Below are positions 33,589-41,175 of a stretch of 51,133 nucleotides of DNA, piece after piece; positions within the stretch are counted from its first letter, which is position 1, and each line of letters begins with the position of its first letter. Made by a program: the position numbers and the translations under genes. Origin of the DNA: Lachnospiraceae bacterium (GTDB lineage: Bacteria; Bacillota; Clostridia; Lachnospirales; Lachnospiraceae). The notes under the pieces are model-generated. The model was given only the letters and a program-made list of their open reading frames with translations, was not told the DNA's origin and ran no database searches. Where the stretch lies: the NCBI GenBank assembly GCA_030526405.1, contig JAUNCZ010000019.1:1-51133 (forward strand), given 5' to 3'.

Positions 33589-34806
33589 ATGGGAAGATTT
33601 ACATTACCACGTGACGTTTATTTTGGTGCAGGCGCAATTGATCAGCTGAAAACCTTTAAAGGCTCCAAAGCAATGGTATGTGTAGGCGGCGGATCCATGA
33701 AACGTTTTGGATTCCTGGACAAGGTTGTTGATAATCTGAAGGAAGCAGGAATGGAAGTTCAGATTTTTGATGGAATTGAGCCTGATCCATCCGTAACTAC
33801 TGTTATGAGAGGTGCAGCTGCCATGACAGAGTTCCAGCCAGACTGGATCGTTGCCATTGGCGGTGGATCTCCAATCGATGCAGCGAAGGCAATGTGGGTA
33901 AAATACGAGTATCCGGACATTTCCTTTGAGGATATGTGTAAGGTATTCGGAATTCCTGAGTTGCGCAAAAAAGCTCATTTCTGTGCCATCTCTTCCACAT
34001 CAGGAACAGCAACAGAGGTTACAGCATTTGCGGTAATCACAGACTATGACAAGGGAATCAAATATCCTATGGCAGACTTTGAGATTACTCCGGATGTTGC
34101 TATTGTTGATCCTGCACTGGCAGAGACAATGCCTCCGAAACTGGTTGCCCATACCGGTATGGATGCAATGACACATGCTGTTGAGGCTTATGTATCTACT
34201 GTTAACTGTGATTTCACAGATCCTCTGGCAATTCATGCCATTGAGATGATCATGGATAATCTTGTTAAATCCTACGGAGGCGATATGGCTGCCCGCGCAG
34301 CTATGCACAATGCTCAGTGTCTGGCTGGTATGGCATTCTCCAATGCGCTCCTGGGAATCGTTCATTCCATGGCTCATAAGACAGGTGCTATCTTTGCAGA
34401 TTATGGCGCACACATCATCCACGGTGCTGCCAATGCCATGTATCTTCCAAAGGTTATCGCATTCAATGCAAAGGATCCTGTTGCTAAAAAACGTTATGGC
34501 GTAATTGCTGATTACATGCACCTGGGCGGAGCAGATGACGATGAGAAGGTTGCACTTCTGATCAAATATCTCCGGGGCATGAATGATGACCTGAACATTC
34601 CTCAGTGTATCAGGAACTATGGTGCAAACGGATTACCTGCTGAGGTTGGATTTGTTCCTGAGGATGTATTCCTTGAGAGACTGCCGGAGATTGCCAAGAA
34701 TGCAATTCTGGATGCTTGTACCGGTTCCAACCCAAGAATTCCGACTCAGGAAGAGATGGAAAAACTGTTTAAGTGCTGCTACTACGATCTTGAAGTTGAT
34801 TTCTGA
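33589..34806 (+). CDS. Iron-containing alcohol dehydrogenase
   Basis: The 405-residue protein is a group III, metal-dependent alcohol dehydrogenase, probably reducing acetaldehyde or butyraldehyde with NAD(P)H in fermentation. The nucleotide motif IGGGSPIDAAKAM is near residue 90. The metal-binding region includes GMDAMTHAVEAY, GIVHSMAHKTGA and a further His in HIIHGAANAM. I chose ATG 33589 because AGGGAGG lies 7 nt upstream; an in-frame ATG at 33520 falls in the leader. It has its own promoter and terminator. The alcohol substrate is not determined by sequence. Confidence 0.9.
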   Translation: MGRFTLPRDVYFGAGAIDQLKTFKGSKAMVCVGGGSMKRFGFLDKVVDNLKEAGMEVQIFDGIEPDPSVTTVMRGAAAMTEFQPDWIVAIGGGSPIDAAKAMWVKYEYPDISFEDMCKVFGIPELRKKAHFCAISSTSGTATEVTAFAVITDYDKGIKYPMADFEITPDVAIVDPALAETMPPKLVAHTGMDAMTHAVEAYVSTVNCDFTDPLAIHAIEMIMDNLVKSYGGDMAARAAMHNAQCLAGMAFSNALLGIVHSMAHKTGAIFADYGAHIIHGAANAMYLPKVIAFNAKDPVAKKRYGVIADYMHLGGADDDEKVALLIKYLRGMNDDLNIPQCIRNYGANGLPAEVGFVPEDVFLERLPEIAKNAILDACTGSNPRIPTQEEMEKLFKCCYYDLEVDF

Positions 34807-34867
34807 TTCAGTGGCTGTTCGTCTCCCCCTGCCTGAGGGCAGGATGAAGAAATAATACCGTGCTACG

Positions 34868-34906
34868 GACCGCACATCGATGAAGATCGGTGTGCGGTCT
34901 GTTTTT
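34868..34906 (+). terminator. Intrinsic terminator after the alcohol dehydrogenase gene
   Basis: A 14-bp stem (GACCGCACATCGAT with ATCGGTGTGCGGTC, one G-T) with a GAAG loop is followed by TGTTTTT. Confidence 0.9.
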
Positions 34907-34913
34907 GGTTTGA

Positions 34914-34994
34914 GAGTGCGCTGAAAACGCACTTTGTTCCTGCATGGGAAAGTCCTTCGGAATTTCCTACACAGGAACGCTTTATGCGCAGCTC
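34914..34994. repeat. Nested long palindrome between adh and apt
   Basis: The inner hairpin GGAAAGTCC/GGAATTTCC (one mismatch) sits inside GTTCCTG/CAGGAAC. Further out TGCGC pairs with GCGCA and GAG with CTC. The direct repeat ACTTTGTTC occurs at 34931-34939 and 34996-35004. No T-run follows. It resembles a MITE or REP-like palindrome. It holds no gene. Confidence 0.55.
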
Positions 34995-35010
34995 CACTTT
35001 GTTCTCTCGG

Positions 35011-35039
35011 TTGAAATCCGAACTTTCTTGTTATATACT
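35011..35039 (+). promoter_or_regulatory. Promoter for apt
   Basis: TTGAAA at 35011-35016 and TATACT at 35034-35039 are 17 bp apart. The transcript would begin near 35046 and include the structured leader at 35064-35183. Confidence 0.65.
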
Positions 35040-35063
35040 ATTATGATAATGTGGACCTACTGT

Positions 35064-35183
35064 TTTTATCTCAGCGGAGAAGACTCTCACCTCTACAGGT
35101 GGTGAGCATTGACAAATTAGTCTCAGTGGGCGTCAGGCTCTGACAGAGATAAAATGCTCCGCAAAATATAAGATTTTGGAGGG
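35064..35183 (+). promoter_or_regulatory. Candidate structured regulatory leader upstream of apt
   Basis: TTTTATCTC (35064-35072) pairs perfectly with GAGATAAAA (35146-35154). GCGGAG (35074-35079) pairs with CTCCGC (35157-35162). The two crossing stems form a pseudoknot. Hairpins CTCACCT/AGGTG-GTGAG and GTCAG/CTGAC lie inside. CTCC (35157-35160) can instead join a second hairpin with the ribosome site GGAG (35178-35181), so the fold could control translation. It does not show the purine riboswitch core. Confidence 0.5.
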
Positions 35184-35191
35184 ATGAAACA

Positions 35192-35716
35192 ATGAAGAAG
35201 TTAGAAGAGTATTTAAGAAGCATTCCGGATTTCCCGGAACCGGGTATTATTTTCAGAGATGTTACCACCATTCTGCAGGATCCAGATGGTTTTCAGCTTG
35301 TAATTGATTCCCTCGCGGATCTGATCAGAGATACAGGAGCAGAGGTAATCGTAGGCTGTGAGGCCAGGGGCTTTATTCTGGGTGCTCCTGTGGCCTATAA
35401 ACTCCACATGCCATTCGTTCCTGCCCGCAAAAAGGGAAAGCTTCCCTGCGAAACTGTGGAGATGAGCTACGATCTTGAGTACGGAAGCGCCACCATTGAG
35501 ATGCATACAGATTCCATCAAACCCGGTCAGAAGGTTGCGGTTGTGGATGATCTGATCGCAACAGGCGGTACTGTGAAGGCCACCTGTGAGCTGGTGGAAA
35601 AGCTGGGTGGCAAGGTTGTAAAGGTTGCCTTTGCTATTGAGCTTGCGGGACTGAAGGGGCGCGAAAAGCTGAGTAAATACGACGTGGATGCATTGCTCAC
35701 CTACGACGGAAAATAA
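35192..35716 (+). CDS. apt: Adenine phosphoribosyltransferase
   Basis: The 174-residue enzyme salvages adenine to AMP with PRPP. The PRPP loop VAVVDDLIATGGT lies near residues 112-124, and the adenine-binding FPEPGIIFRD opening is typical. Length matches bacterial APT. The ribosome site GGAGGG at 35178-35183 precedes the ATG at 35192 and may be masked by the leader structure. In the usual Firmicutes order apt sits between recJ and relA. Here relA follows after repeats, but recJ is 10.9 kb upstream. No terminator is clear before the repeats. Confidence 0.96.
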   Translation: MKKLEEYLRSIPDFPEPGIIFRDVTTILQDPDGFQLVIDSLADLIRDTGAEVIVGCEARGFILGAPVAYKLHMPFVPARKKGKLPCETVEMSYDLEYGSATIEMHTDSIKPGQKVAVVDDLIATGGTVKATCELVEKLGGKVVKVAFAIELAGLKGREKLSKYDVDALLTYDGK

Positions 35717-35733
35717 GATAGATTGAACCATTA

Positions 35734-35800
35734 CAAGCAGTCCCTCGCCTCTGAGACGCAGAGACGTAGGCGGGGGTAAAAGGGGGATGCTTGCATCAGC
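35734..35800 (-). repeat. 67-nt palindromic repeat, copy B (inverted relative to copy A)
   Basis: Its reverse complement matches 24279-24345 at 58 of 67 positions, gap-free. On the plus strand the CCCTCGCCT/AGGCGGGGG stem forms with one G-T. It lies 17 nt after the apt stop. Together the copies flank a block of about 11.4 kb. Confidence 0.75.
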
Positions 35801-35836
35801 AGGAATAAAAGCTCCTGCTGATGAGCTGCCAAAGGC

Positions 35837-35885
35837 AGCAATGGTTCATGAGCAAGTAGCGAAGCGGATTGCGAATGTCCGCTTT
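35837..35885 (+). repeat. Dispersed 49-nt repeat, copy 2
   Basis: It is gap-free with copies at 149-197 and 35896-35944. AAGCGGA and TCCGCTT form a 7-bp hairpin over a 9-nt loop. It is the first unit of a tandem pair with 59-nt spacing. Confidence 0.65.
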
Positions 35886-35895
35886 ACCCACTGCT

Positions 35896-35944
35896 GGCAG
35901 TGGTTCATGAGCAGCTGGCAAAGCGGATCGTCAAGGTACGCTGT
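35896..35944 (+). repeat. Dispersed 49-nt repeat, copy 3
   Basis: This is the second tandem unit, 59 nt after copy 2, with the same TGGTTCATGAGCA core. The hairpin is weaker (AGCGGA with TACGCT). An open frame crosses both units, but it has no ribosome site and I take it as non-coding. Confidence 0.6.
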
Positions 35945-35999
35945 AGCCGGAGAGTTGCTCCTTATGAAGAAAGAGTAGAACTAGTAACGAGGTTGTTTT

Positions 36000-38318
36000 A
36001 TGGAAAAATCAGTTAGTGAACGAACCACCAGTGCATTAAGTGAAGAGAAGCGGCAGGAGGTAGCCAGGGTAGAGGCCAGACTCCGGAAAATGGATGATTT
36101 TACAGATCCGGAACGGCTGTATCAGGAGCTGCTGAAATCTCTGGATAAGGTGTGCCCCGGAGAGAGCCATGCCCTTGTAAAAAAGGCATACCAGATAGCC
36201 AACGATGCCCACAAGGAGCAGAGGAGAAAATCCGGAGAGCCCTACATCATCCATCCCTTAAGTGTTGCCATCATTCTGGTGGATCTGGGACTGGATCAGG
36301 AAAGCGTGGCAGCCGGTCTTCTTCATGATGTGGTGGAGGACACCATCATGACCAAGGAGGAGATCGAGGCGGAATTTGGCAAGGAAGTAGCCCTGATCGT
36401 GGATGGTGTCACAAAATTAGGACAGTTGAACTATTCCTCCGACAAGATGGAGGAGCAGGCCGAGAACATGCGAAAGATGCTGTTGGCCATGTCCAAGGAT
36501 ATCCGTGTCATGATGGTAAAGCTGGCAGACCGTCTGCATAACATGCGAACCATGAAGTATATGAAGCCCGCAAAGCAGAGGGAGAAATCCCAGGAGGTGC
36601 AGGAAATCTATGCACCCATTGCGGGACGTCTCGGTATCTCCAAGCTGAAGATCGAGCTGGATGACCTGGCACTGAAATATCTGGATCCGGAGGCCTATCA
36701 GGATCTTGCCCGCCAGATCAACCTGAAAAAGGATGAGAGACAGGATTACATCGATACCATTGTGGATGAGGTTGCCACCCATATCAAAAATGCCGGCATT
36801 GAGGCCAGCATCAGCGGACGTATCAAGCATTTCTTCAGCATTTACAGGAAGATGAAGAACCAGGGTAAGACACTGGATCAGATCTATGACCTTTTTGCTG
36901 TCCGTATCATTGTGGAGAATCTCAGCGACTGCTATTCTGCCCTGGGTGTGATCCATGATATGTACAAACCAATTCCGGGCCGCTTTAAGGATTATATTGC
37001 CATGAAGAAGCAGAACGGCTATCAGTCCCTGCATACCACCGTTATCGGACCAAAGGGTCAGCCCTTTGAGATCCAGATTCGTACCTTTGAGATGCACAGG
37101 ATCGCCGAGTACGGTATTGCCGCCCATTGGAGATACAAAAGAGAATCCGACGGCAAAAAGGTGGGAGCAGAGCAGGAGGAGGAGAAGCTGAACTGGCTGA
37201 AGCAGATGATCGAGCTTCAGAATGATAACAATGACAACCATGAGTTCATGCAGCTTCTGAAGAATGATCTGAACCTGTTTACAGACAATGTATACTGCTT
37301 CTCACCAAAAGGTGATGTAAAGATGCTGCCAAAGGGATCCTGTCCCATTGACTTTGCCTACTATGTTCATTCCGCCGTTGGAAACCGCATGGTAGGTGCC
37401 CGTGTAAACGGAAAACTGGTGCCCATTGAGACAGAGCTGAAGAACGGTGATCAGATTGAGATCATCACTTCCCAGAATTCAAGGGGTCCCAGCAGAGACT
37501 GGCTGAAGGTGGTAAAGAGCACCCAGGCCAAGAACAAGATCAATCAGTGGTTCCGTCAGGCCTTCAAGGAGGAGAATATCGTCCGTGGCCGTGATCTGCT
37601 GGCTGCCTATGCAAAGCTGAAGGGCAAACAGCTGGGAACCTATATGAAGCCCAATATTATGGAAGCAGTTCTGGAAAAATACGGCTTCCGTGACTGGGAT
37701 TCTGTTCTGGCTGCCATCGGACACGGCGGTCTGAAGGAGGGCCAGGTCTTTAACAAGATGCTGGAGGTGTATGCGGCAGAGGTGAAGAAGCATATCACCG
37801 ACCAGGAGATCCTTGCCAGTATAGAGGCCAACAAGAAGAAAACTCTGAAAATCAACCCTGCCAAGGGCGTGATCACAGCGGACGGTATGGATGGCATTGC
37901 CTACCATCTGTCAAAATGCTGCCGCCCGATTCCCGGGGATGAGGTTGTGGGCTTCACCACCAGAGGACGAGGCATTACGGTTCACCGCTCAGACTGTCCA
38001 AATGTGATGGTTATGAGTGAGGAGGAGAGGAGACGTCTCCGTGAGCTGGAGTGGAATCTCCAGAATGTGAAGCAGAAGACCTTCCGTGTCACCATCTGCG
38101 TCTATGCAGAGGACAGACCGGGACTTCTGGGAGATGTATCCCTGGTATTTGCCGACAGAGGCATCAGTATCTCCGGCATTCATTCCCAGACCAGCAAGCA
38201 GGGAACAGCAACCATCGACCTGAGCTTCGATGTTAATAATATAGAAGAATTAAAGAGTATTATGGAAAAACTGAATCAGCTGAAGTCCGTGATCGGAGTG
38301 GAACGTGCAAAAGGCTGA
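36000..38318 (+). CDS. relA: Bifunctional (p)ppGpp synthetase/hydrolase
   Basis: The 772-residue Rel protein makes and degrades the stringent alarmones. The N-terminal HD hydrolase domain is intact (HD at 109-110 in GLLHDVVEDT). The synthetase domain follows with IKHFFSIYRKMKNQG and DLFAVRIIV. Then come TGS (FSPKGDVKMLPKG), a zinc-finger-like CCRP segment and a C-terminal ACT domain. Both activities should be present. The start ATG at 36000 has only a weak GAGG site, and the leader holds tandem repeats. It begins the run relA-MBL-hemZ-HD-hisS-aspS, which links amino-acid stress to tRNA charging genes. Confidence 0.96.
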   Translation: MEKSVSERTTSALSEEKRQEVARVEARLRKMDDFTDPERLYQELLKSLDKVCPGESHALVKKAYQIANDAHKEQRRKSGEPYIIHPLSVAIILVDLGLDQESVAAGLLHDVVEDTIMTKEEIEAEFGKEVALIVDGVTKLGQLNYSSDKMEEQAENMRKMLLAMSKDIRVMMVKLADRLHNMRTMKYMKPAKQREKSQEVQEIYAPIAGRLGISKLKIELDDLALKYLDPEAYQDLARQINLKKDERQDYIDTIVDEVATHIKNAGIEASISGRIKHFFSIYRKMKNQGKTLDQIYDLFAVRIIVENLSDCYSALGVIHDMYKPIPGRFKDYIAMKKQNGYQSLHTTVIGPKGQPFEIQIRTFEMHRIAEYGIAAHWRYKRESDGKKVGAEQEEEKLNWLKQMIELQNDNNDNHEFMQLLKNDLNLFTDNVYCFSPKGDVKMLPKGSCPIDFAYYVHSAVGNRMVGARVNGKLVPIETELKNGDQIEIITSQNSRGPSRDWLKVVKSTQAKNKINQWFRQAFKEENIVRGRDLLAAYAKLKGKQLGTYMKPNIMEAVLEKYGFRDWDSVLAAIGHGGLKEGQVFNKMLEVYAAEVKKHITDQEILASIEANKKKTLKINPAKGVITADGMDGIAYHLSKCCRPIPGDEVVGFTTRGRGITVHRSDCPNVMVMSEEERRRLRELEWNLQNVKQKTFRVTICVYAEDRPGLLGDVSLVFADRGISISGIHSQTSKQGTATIDLSFDVNNIEELKSIMEKLNQLKSVIGVERAKG

Positions 38319-38334
38319 TGAATAGGAGATAGAT

Positions 38335-38964
38335 ATGGCACAGATGAAAGTAGAATATCTGGTTCTTGGCATGGTAAGCACCAATTGCTATCTGATCCAG
38401 AATACAGAGACAAAAGAGCTGATCTTTGTGGATCCTGCAGACAATGCTCCGCAGCTGATTCGTCAGGTGGAGAAAATGGAGGGAAAACCCGCAGCAATCC
38501 TGCTGACCCATGGACATTTTGATCACATCATGGCAGCAGATCAGCTGAGAAAGGAATATGACATTCCGGTGTATGTCCATGAGCTGGATGAGGAAGTTCT
38601 GGAGGATCCGGCCCTGAACCTTTCCGGAAACTGGGCAGGTGCCTATTCCATGAAGGGAGACAAGCTGGTGAAGGAGGGAGATGTTCTGAACATTGCCGGC
38701 TTCGAGATCTGTGTACTGCACACCCCGGGACATACCCAGGGCAGCAGCTGCTACTATTTCCCAAATGAACAGCTGCTGGTAAGCGGTGATACCCTGTTTG
38801 CCCAGTCCTATGGCCGTGTGGACTTCCCAACCTCCAGTGCCGGGGCTATGAAAAACAGCATCAAACGTCTTCTCAGTGAGCTGCCAGAGGACACAGCCGT
38901 GCTGCCGGGTCATGAGATGACCACCTCAATTGCTATGGAAAAGAGGTACAATCCACTTGCTTAA
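38335..38964 (+). CDS. MBL-fold hydrolase (glyoxalase II-like)
   Basis: The 209-residue metallo-beta-lactamase-fold protein shows THGHFDH (H59, H61, D63, H64), LHTPGHTQGS, SGDTLF and PGHE motifs, enough for a two-metal hydrolase. The family includes glyoxalase II-like thioesterases; the true substrate is unknown. It lies 16 nt after relA, as in many Clostridia. GGAGATAG precedes ATG 38335. Its stop codon overlaps the TTG start of hemZ, so the two are translationally coupled. Confidence 0.88.
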   Translation: MAQMKVEYLVLGMVSTNCYLIQNTETKELIFVDPADNAPQLIRQVEKMEGKPAAILLTHGHFDHIMAADQLRKEYDIPVYVHELDEEVLEDPALNLSGNWAGAYSMKGDKLVKEGDVLNIAGFEICVLHTPGHTQGSSCYYFPNEQLLVSGDTLFAQSYGRVDFPTSSAGAMKNSIKRLLSELPEDTAVLPGHEMTTSIAMEKRYNPLA

Positions 38965-40492
38965 TATCAGTCTGACCTTCAATAAAAAAGACTTTGAATA
39001 CGATGTATATTCCCTGGTGCGGGCATTTTACCCGGGAAGTCAGGTGAAGATGTTCTATACTCCAGAGGCGGAGGAAGCTGCTGCTGACCAGAGCAATTCC
39101 CAGGGAGATGCCCTGCAGAGCCAGGCCAGAGAAACTGTCCCTGCAGAGGAGATGGAATATGATAAAACCTATACCATCACCTATCTGCCGGAGGAGATCA
39201 TCTTCGCAGCAGGGGATGGCACAGCAAAATCTGCAGCTGTCTCTGAAAAAGAGGACCGGGTGGTGCGGAAAAATCTTCTGAAACAGCTGGTATATCAGAC
39301 CCTTTCCCAGGAAACAGGCAGAGAGCTGCCCTGGGGAGATCTCACCGGCATCCGCCCCACCAAGATTCCCATGGGACTGCTGGAGCAGGGCTGGAAGAAT
39401 ACAGAGATTGCAGAGCATATGCGAAACACCTACTTCTGCAGCCCGGCGAAAACCGCCCTGGCCCTGGCCACTGCCAACAGGGAGAAGGCCATCCTGCAGG
39501 AATTTGACTACAAAACCGGCTACAGCCTGTATGTGGGAATCCCATTCTGTCCCTCCATCTGCCTGTACTGCTCCTTTGGCTCCCATGCCTTAAAGACCTG
39601 GAAGCATATGATCGAGCCCTATCTGGAGGCTCTGTTCAAGGAGTTGGATTTCATTGCTGAAAAGATGAAGGGCTGGCGTCTGGACACCGTTTATATCGGA
39701 GGAGGAACCCCCACCAGTCTGGAGGCAGAGCAGCTGGACCGACTGCTGGGTAAGATCCAGGCATCATTTGACCTGAAGGATGTAAGGGAGTTTACTGTGG
39801 AAGCAGGCCGTCCTGACACCATCACAGGGGATAAGCTGGCTGCCATCCGGAAATATCCTGTAACACGAATTTCCATCAATCCCCAGACCATGAATCAGAA
39901 CACACTGGAGCTTATCGGAAGAAAGCACACGGTGGAGGAGACCATCCAGGTATTTAAGATGGCAAGGGACATGGGCTTTGACAATATCAACATGGATCTC
40001 ATTGTGGGTCTGCCGGGAGAGGGAAAGGCAGAGGTTGCCCATACCCTGGAGCAGGTAAAACAGCTGGATCCGGAGAGTCTTACAGTGCATTCTCTGGCTC
40101 TGAAGCGTGCCACAAGACTGAACCTGTTCAAGGATCAGTATGAGGAGATTTCCTTTGAGAACTCCGCAGAGATCATGGAGATGACCGAGCACTGTGCCCG
40201 TGAGATGGAGATGGGTCCCTATTATCTCTACAGACAGAAAAACATTGCAGGAAACTTTGAGAACGTTGGTTACTCCAAAGTTGACAAATATGGAATTTAC
40301 AATATACTGATTATGGAAGAAAAGCAGACCATTATGGCTGCAGGATCCGGTGCCTCCACAAAATTCGTTTTCCAGAACGGAGAGCGCATTGAGCGTGTGG
40401 AGAACGTAAAGGATCTGAAAAATTACGTGGAAAGGATCGATGAGATGCTGGAAAGAAAGCAGCAGGGCATCGATCAGTATCTGGGCAGATAA
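38957..40492 (+). CDS. hemZ: HemZ-type radical-SAM protein (coproporphyrinogen dehydrogenase family)
   Basis: The 511-residue protein belongs to the HemN/HemZ radical-SAM group. The cluster motif is CPSICLYC (CxxxCxxC) after VGIPF, followed by IGGGTPTSL and a long N-terminal region of about 190 residues typical of HemZ. The annotated reaction is oxygen-independent coproporphyrinogen III oxidation, but many HemN-like proteins bind haem or act elsewhere. No other haem genes are in the window, so the reaction is uncertain. I chose TTG 38957, with AGAGG 10 nt upstream; a TTG at 38930 is possible. The next gene starts 3 nt after its stop. Confidence 0.85.
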   Translation: MLNISLTFNKKDFEYDVYSLVRAFYPGSQVKMFYTPEAEEAAADQSNSQGDALQSQARETVPAEEMEYDKTYTITYLPEEIIFAAGDGTAKSAAVSEKEDRVVRKNLLKQLVYQTLSQETGRELPWGDLTGIRPTKIPMGLLEQGWKNTEIAEHMRNTYFCSPAKTALALATANREKAILQEFDYKTGYSLYVGIPFCPSICLYCSFGSHALKTWKHMIEPYLEALFKELDFIAEKMKGWRLDTVYIGGGTPTSLEAEQLDRLLGKIQASFDLKDVREFTVEAGRPDTITGDKLAAIRKYPVTRISINPQTMNQNTLELIGRKHTVEETIQVFKMARDMGFDNINMDLIVGLPGEGKAEVAHTLEQVKQLDPESLTVHSLALKRATRLNLFKDQYEEISFENSAEIMEMTEHCAREMEMGPYYLYRQKNIAGNFENVGYSKVDKYGIYNILIMEEKQTIMAAGSGASTKFVFQNGERIERVENVKDLKNYVERIDEMLERKQQGIDQYLGR

Positions 40493-40494
40493 TT

Positions 40495-41175
40495 ATGCAG
40501 AGAAACAGTTTGTTAAAGTTTACAATGACTGAGCATTACGAGCATGGCATGAAGGTGGCTGCGCTGGCCTATCAGGTGGGTGAGCAGCTGGGCATGCCGG
40601 TTTCCTTCTGCAAAAAGCTGATCATTGCAGGAATCATGCATGATGTGGGAAAAATTTCACTGCAGGAGGAGATGGATGAGGATAAGTCCCTGATCGTGGA
40701 GGAGATGGGATATATCCGCCAGCATCCGCAGCTTGGATATAATCTGATGCGCACCAGAATGAGGATCAGTGAGGATATCTGTGATATGGTCCTGTATCAC
40801 CATGAGAACTGGGACGGCTCCGGCTATCCCTTCAATCTGGAGGGTAGCAATATTCCCATTGGAGCCTGCATCCTCCGTGTATGTGACGTGTTCTGTGCCC
40901 TTACAGAAAAGCGATCCTACAGAGATGCGTATCCCATTGAAAAAGCACTGGATATGATGATCCATGAAATCAAAAATTACAACGTGAGGGTATTCATGGC
41001 TCTGCAGCAGCTGCTGCACGATGATGAGACCGGGGAGCTGAGACTTCCGGAATGCCCCGTTGAGTTGAGAGGAGAAATAAGACAATATGGCATTGAAGAA
41101 AAAACCTGTAACGGGAATGAAGGACATTCTGCCGCAGGAGATGGCAATCCGAGATTACGTAATTGGATTGATTAA
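40495..41175 (+). CDS. HD-GYP-type domain protein
   Basis: The 226-residue protein carries an HD-GYP domain. The HD pair is H49-D50 in GIMHDVGK, H102-H103 follow in YHHENWDGSGYP, and D131 is in RVCDVFCAL. HD-GYP enzymes often hydrolyse cyclic di-GMP; others act on different nucleotides. No sensor or response-regulator domain is attached. Its 3' end overlaps hisS by 89 nt in another frame, and about the last 30 residues are thus hisS sequence read out of frame. In the +1 frame a stop falls near 41077-41079, just before hisS, so a small indel may have extended it. The start lies 3 nt after hemZ. Confidence 0.8.
   Translation: MQRNSLLKFTMTEHYEHGMKVAALAYQVGEQLGMPVSFCKKLIIAGIMHDVGKISLQEEMDEDKSLIVEEMGYIRQHPQLGYNLMRTRMRISEDICDMVLYHHENWDGSGYPFNLEGSNIPIGACILRVCDVFCALTEKRSYRDAYPIEKALDMMIHEIKNYNVRVFMALQQLLHDDETGELRLPECPVELRGEIRQYGIEEKTCNGNEGHSAAGDGNPRLRNWID

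Noticed and set aside
35064..35183. Purine riboswitch before apt
   Set aside because: The conserved three-way-junction core and loop motifs of purine riboswitches are absent; the leader is reported as an unassigned structure instead.
35787..35978. 63-codon open frame between apt and relA
   Set aside because: It consists of repeat copies 2 and 3 and part of copy B, with no good ribosome site.
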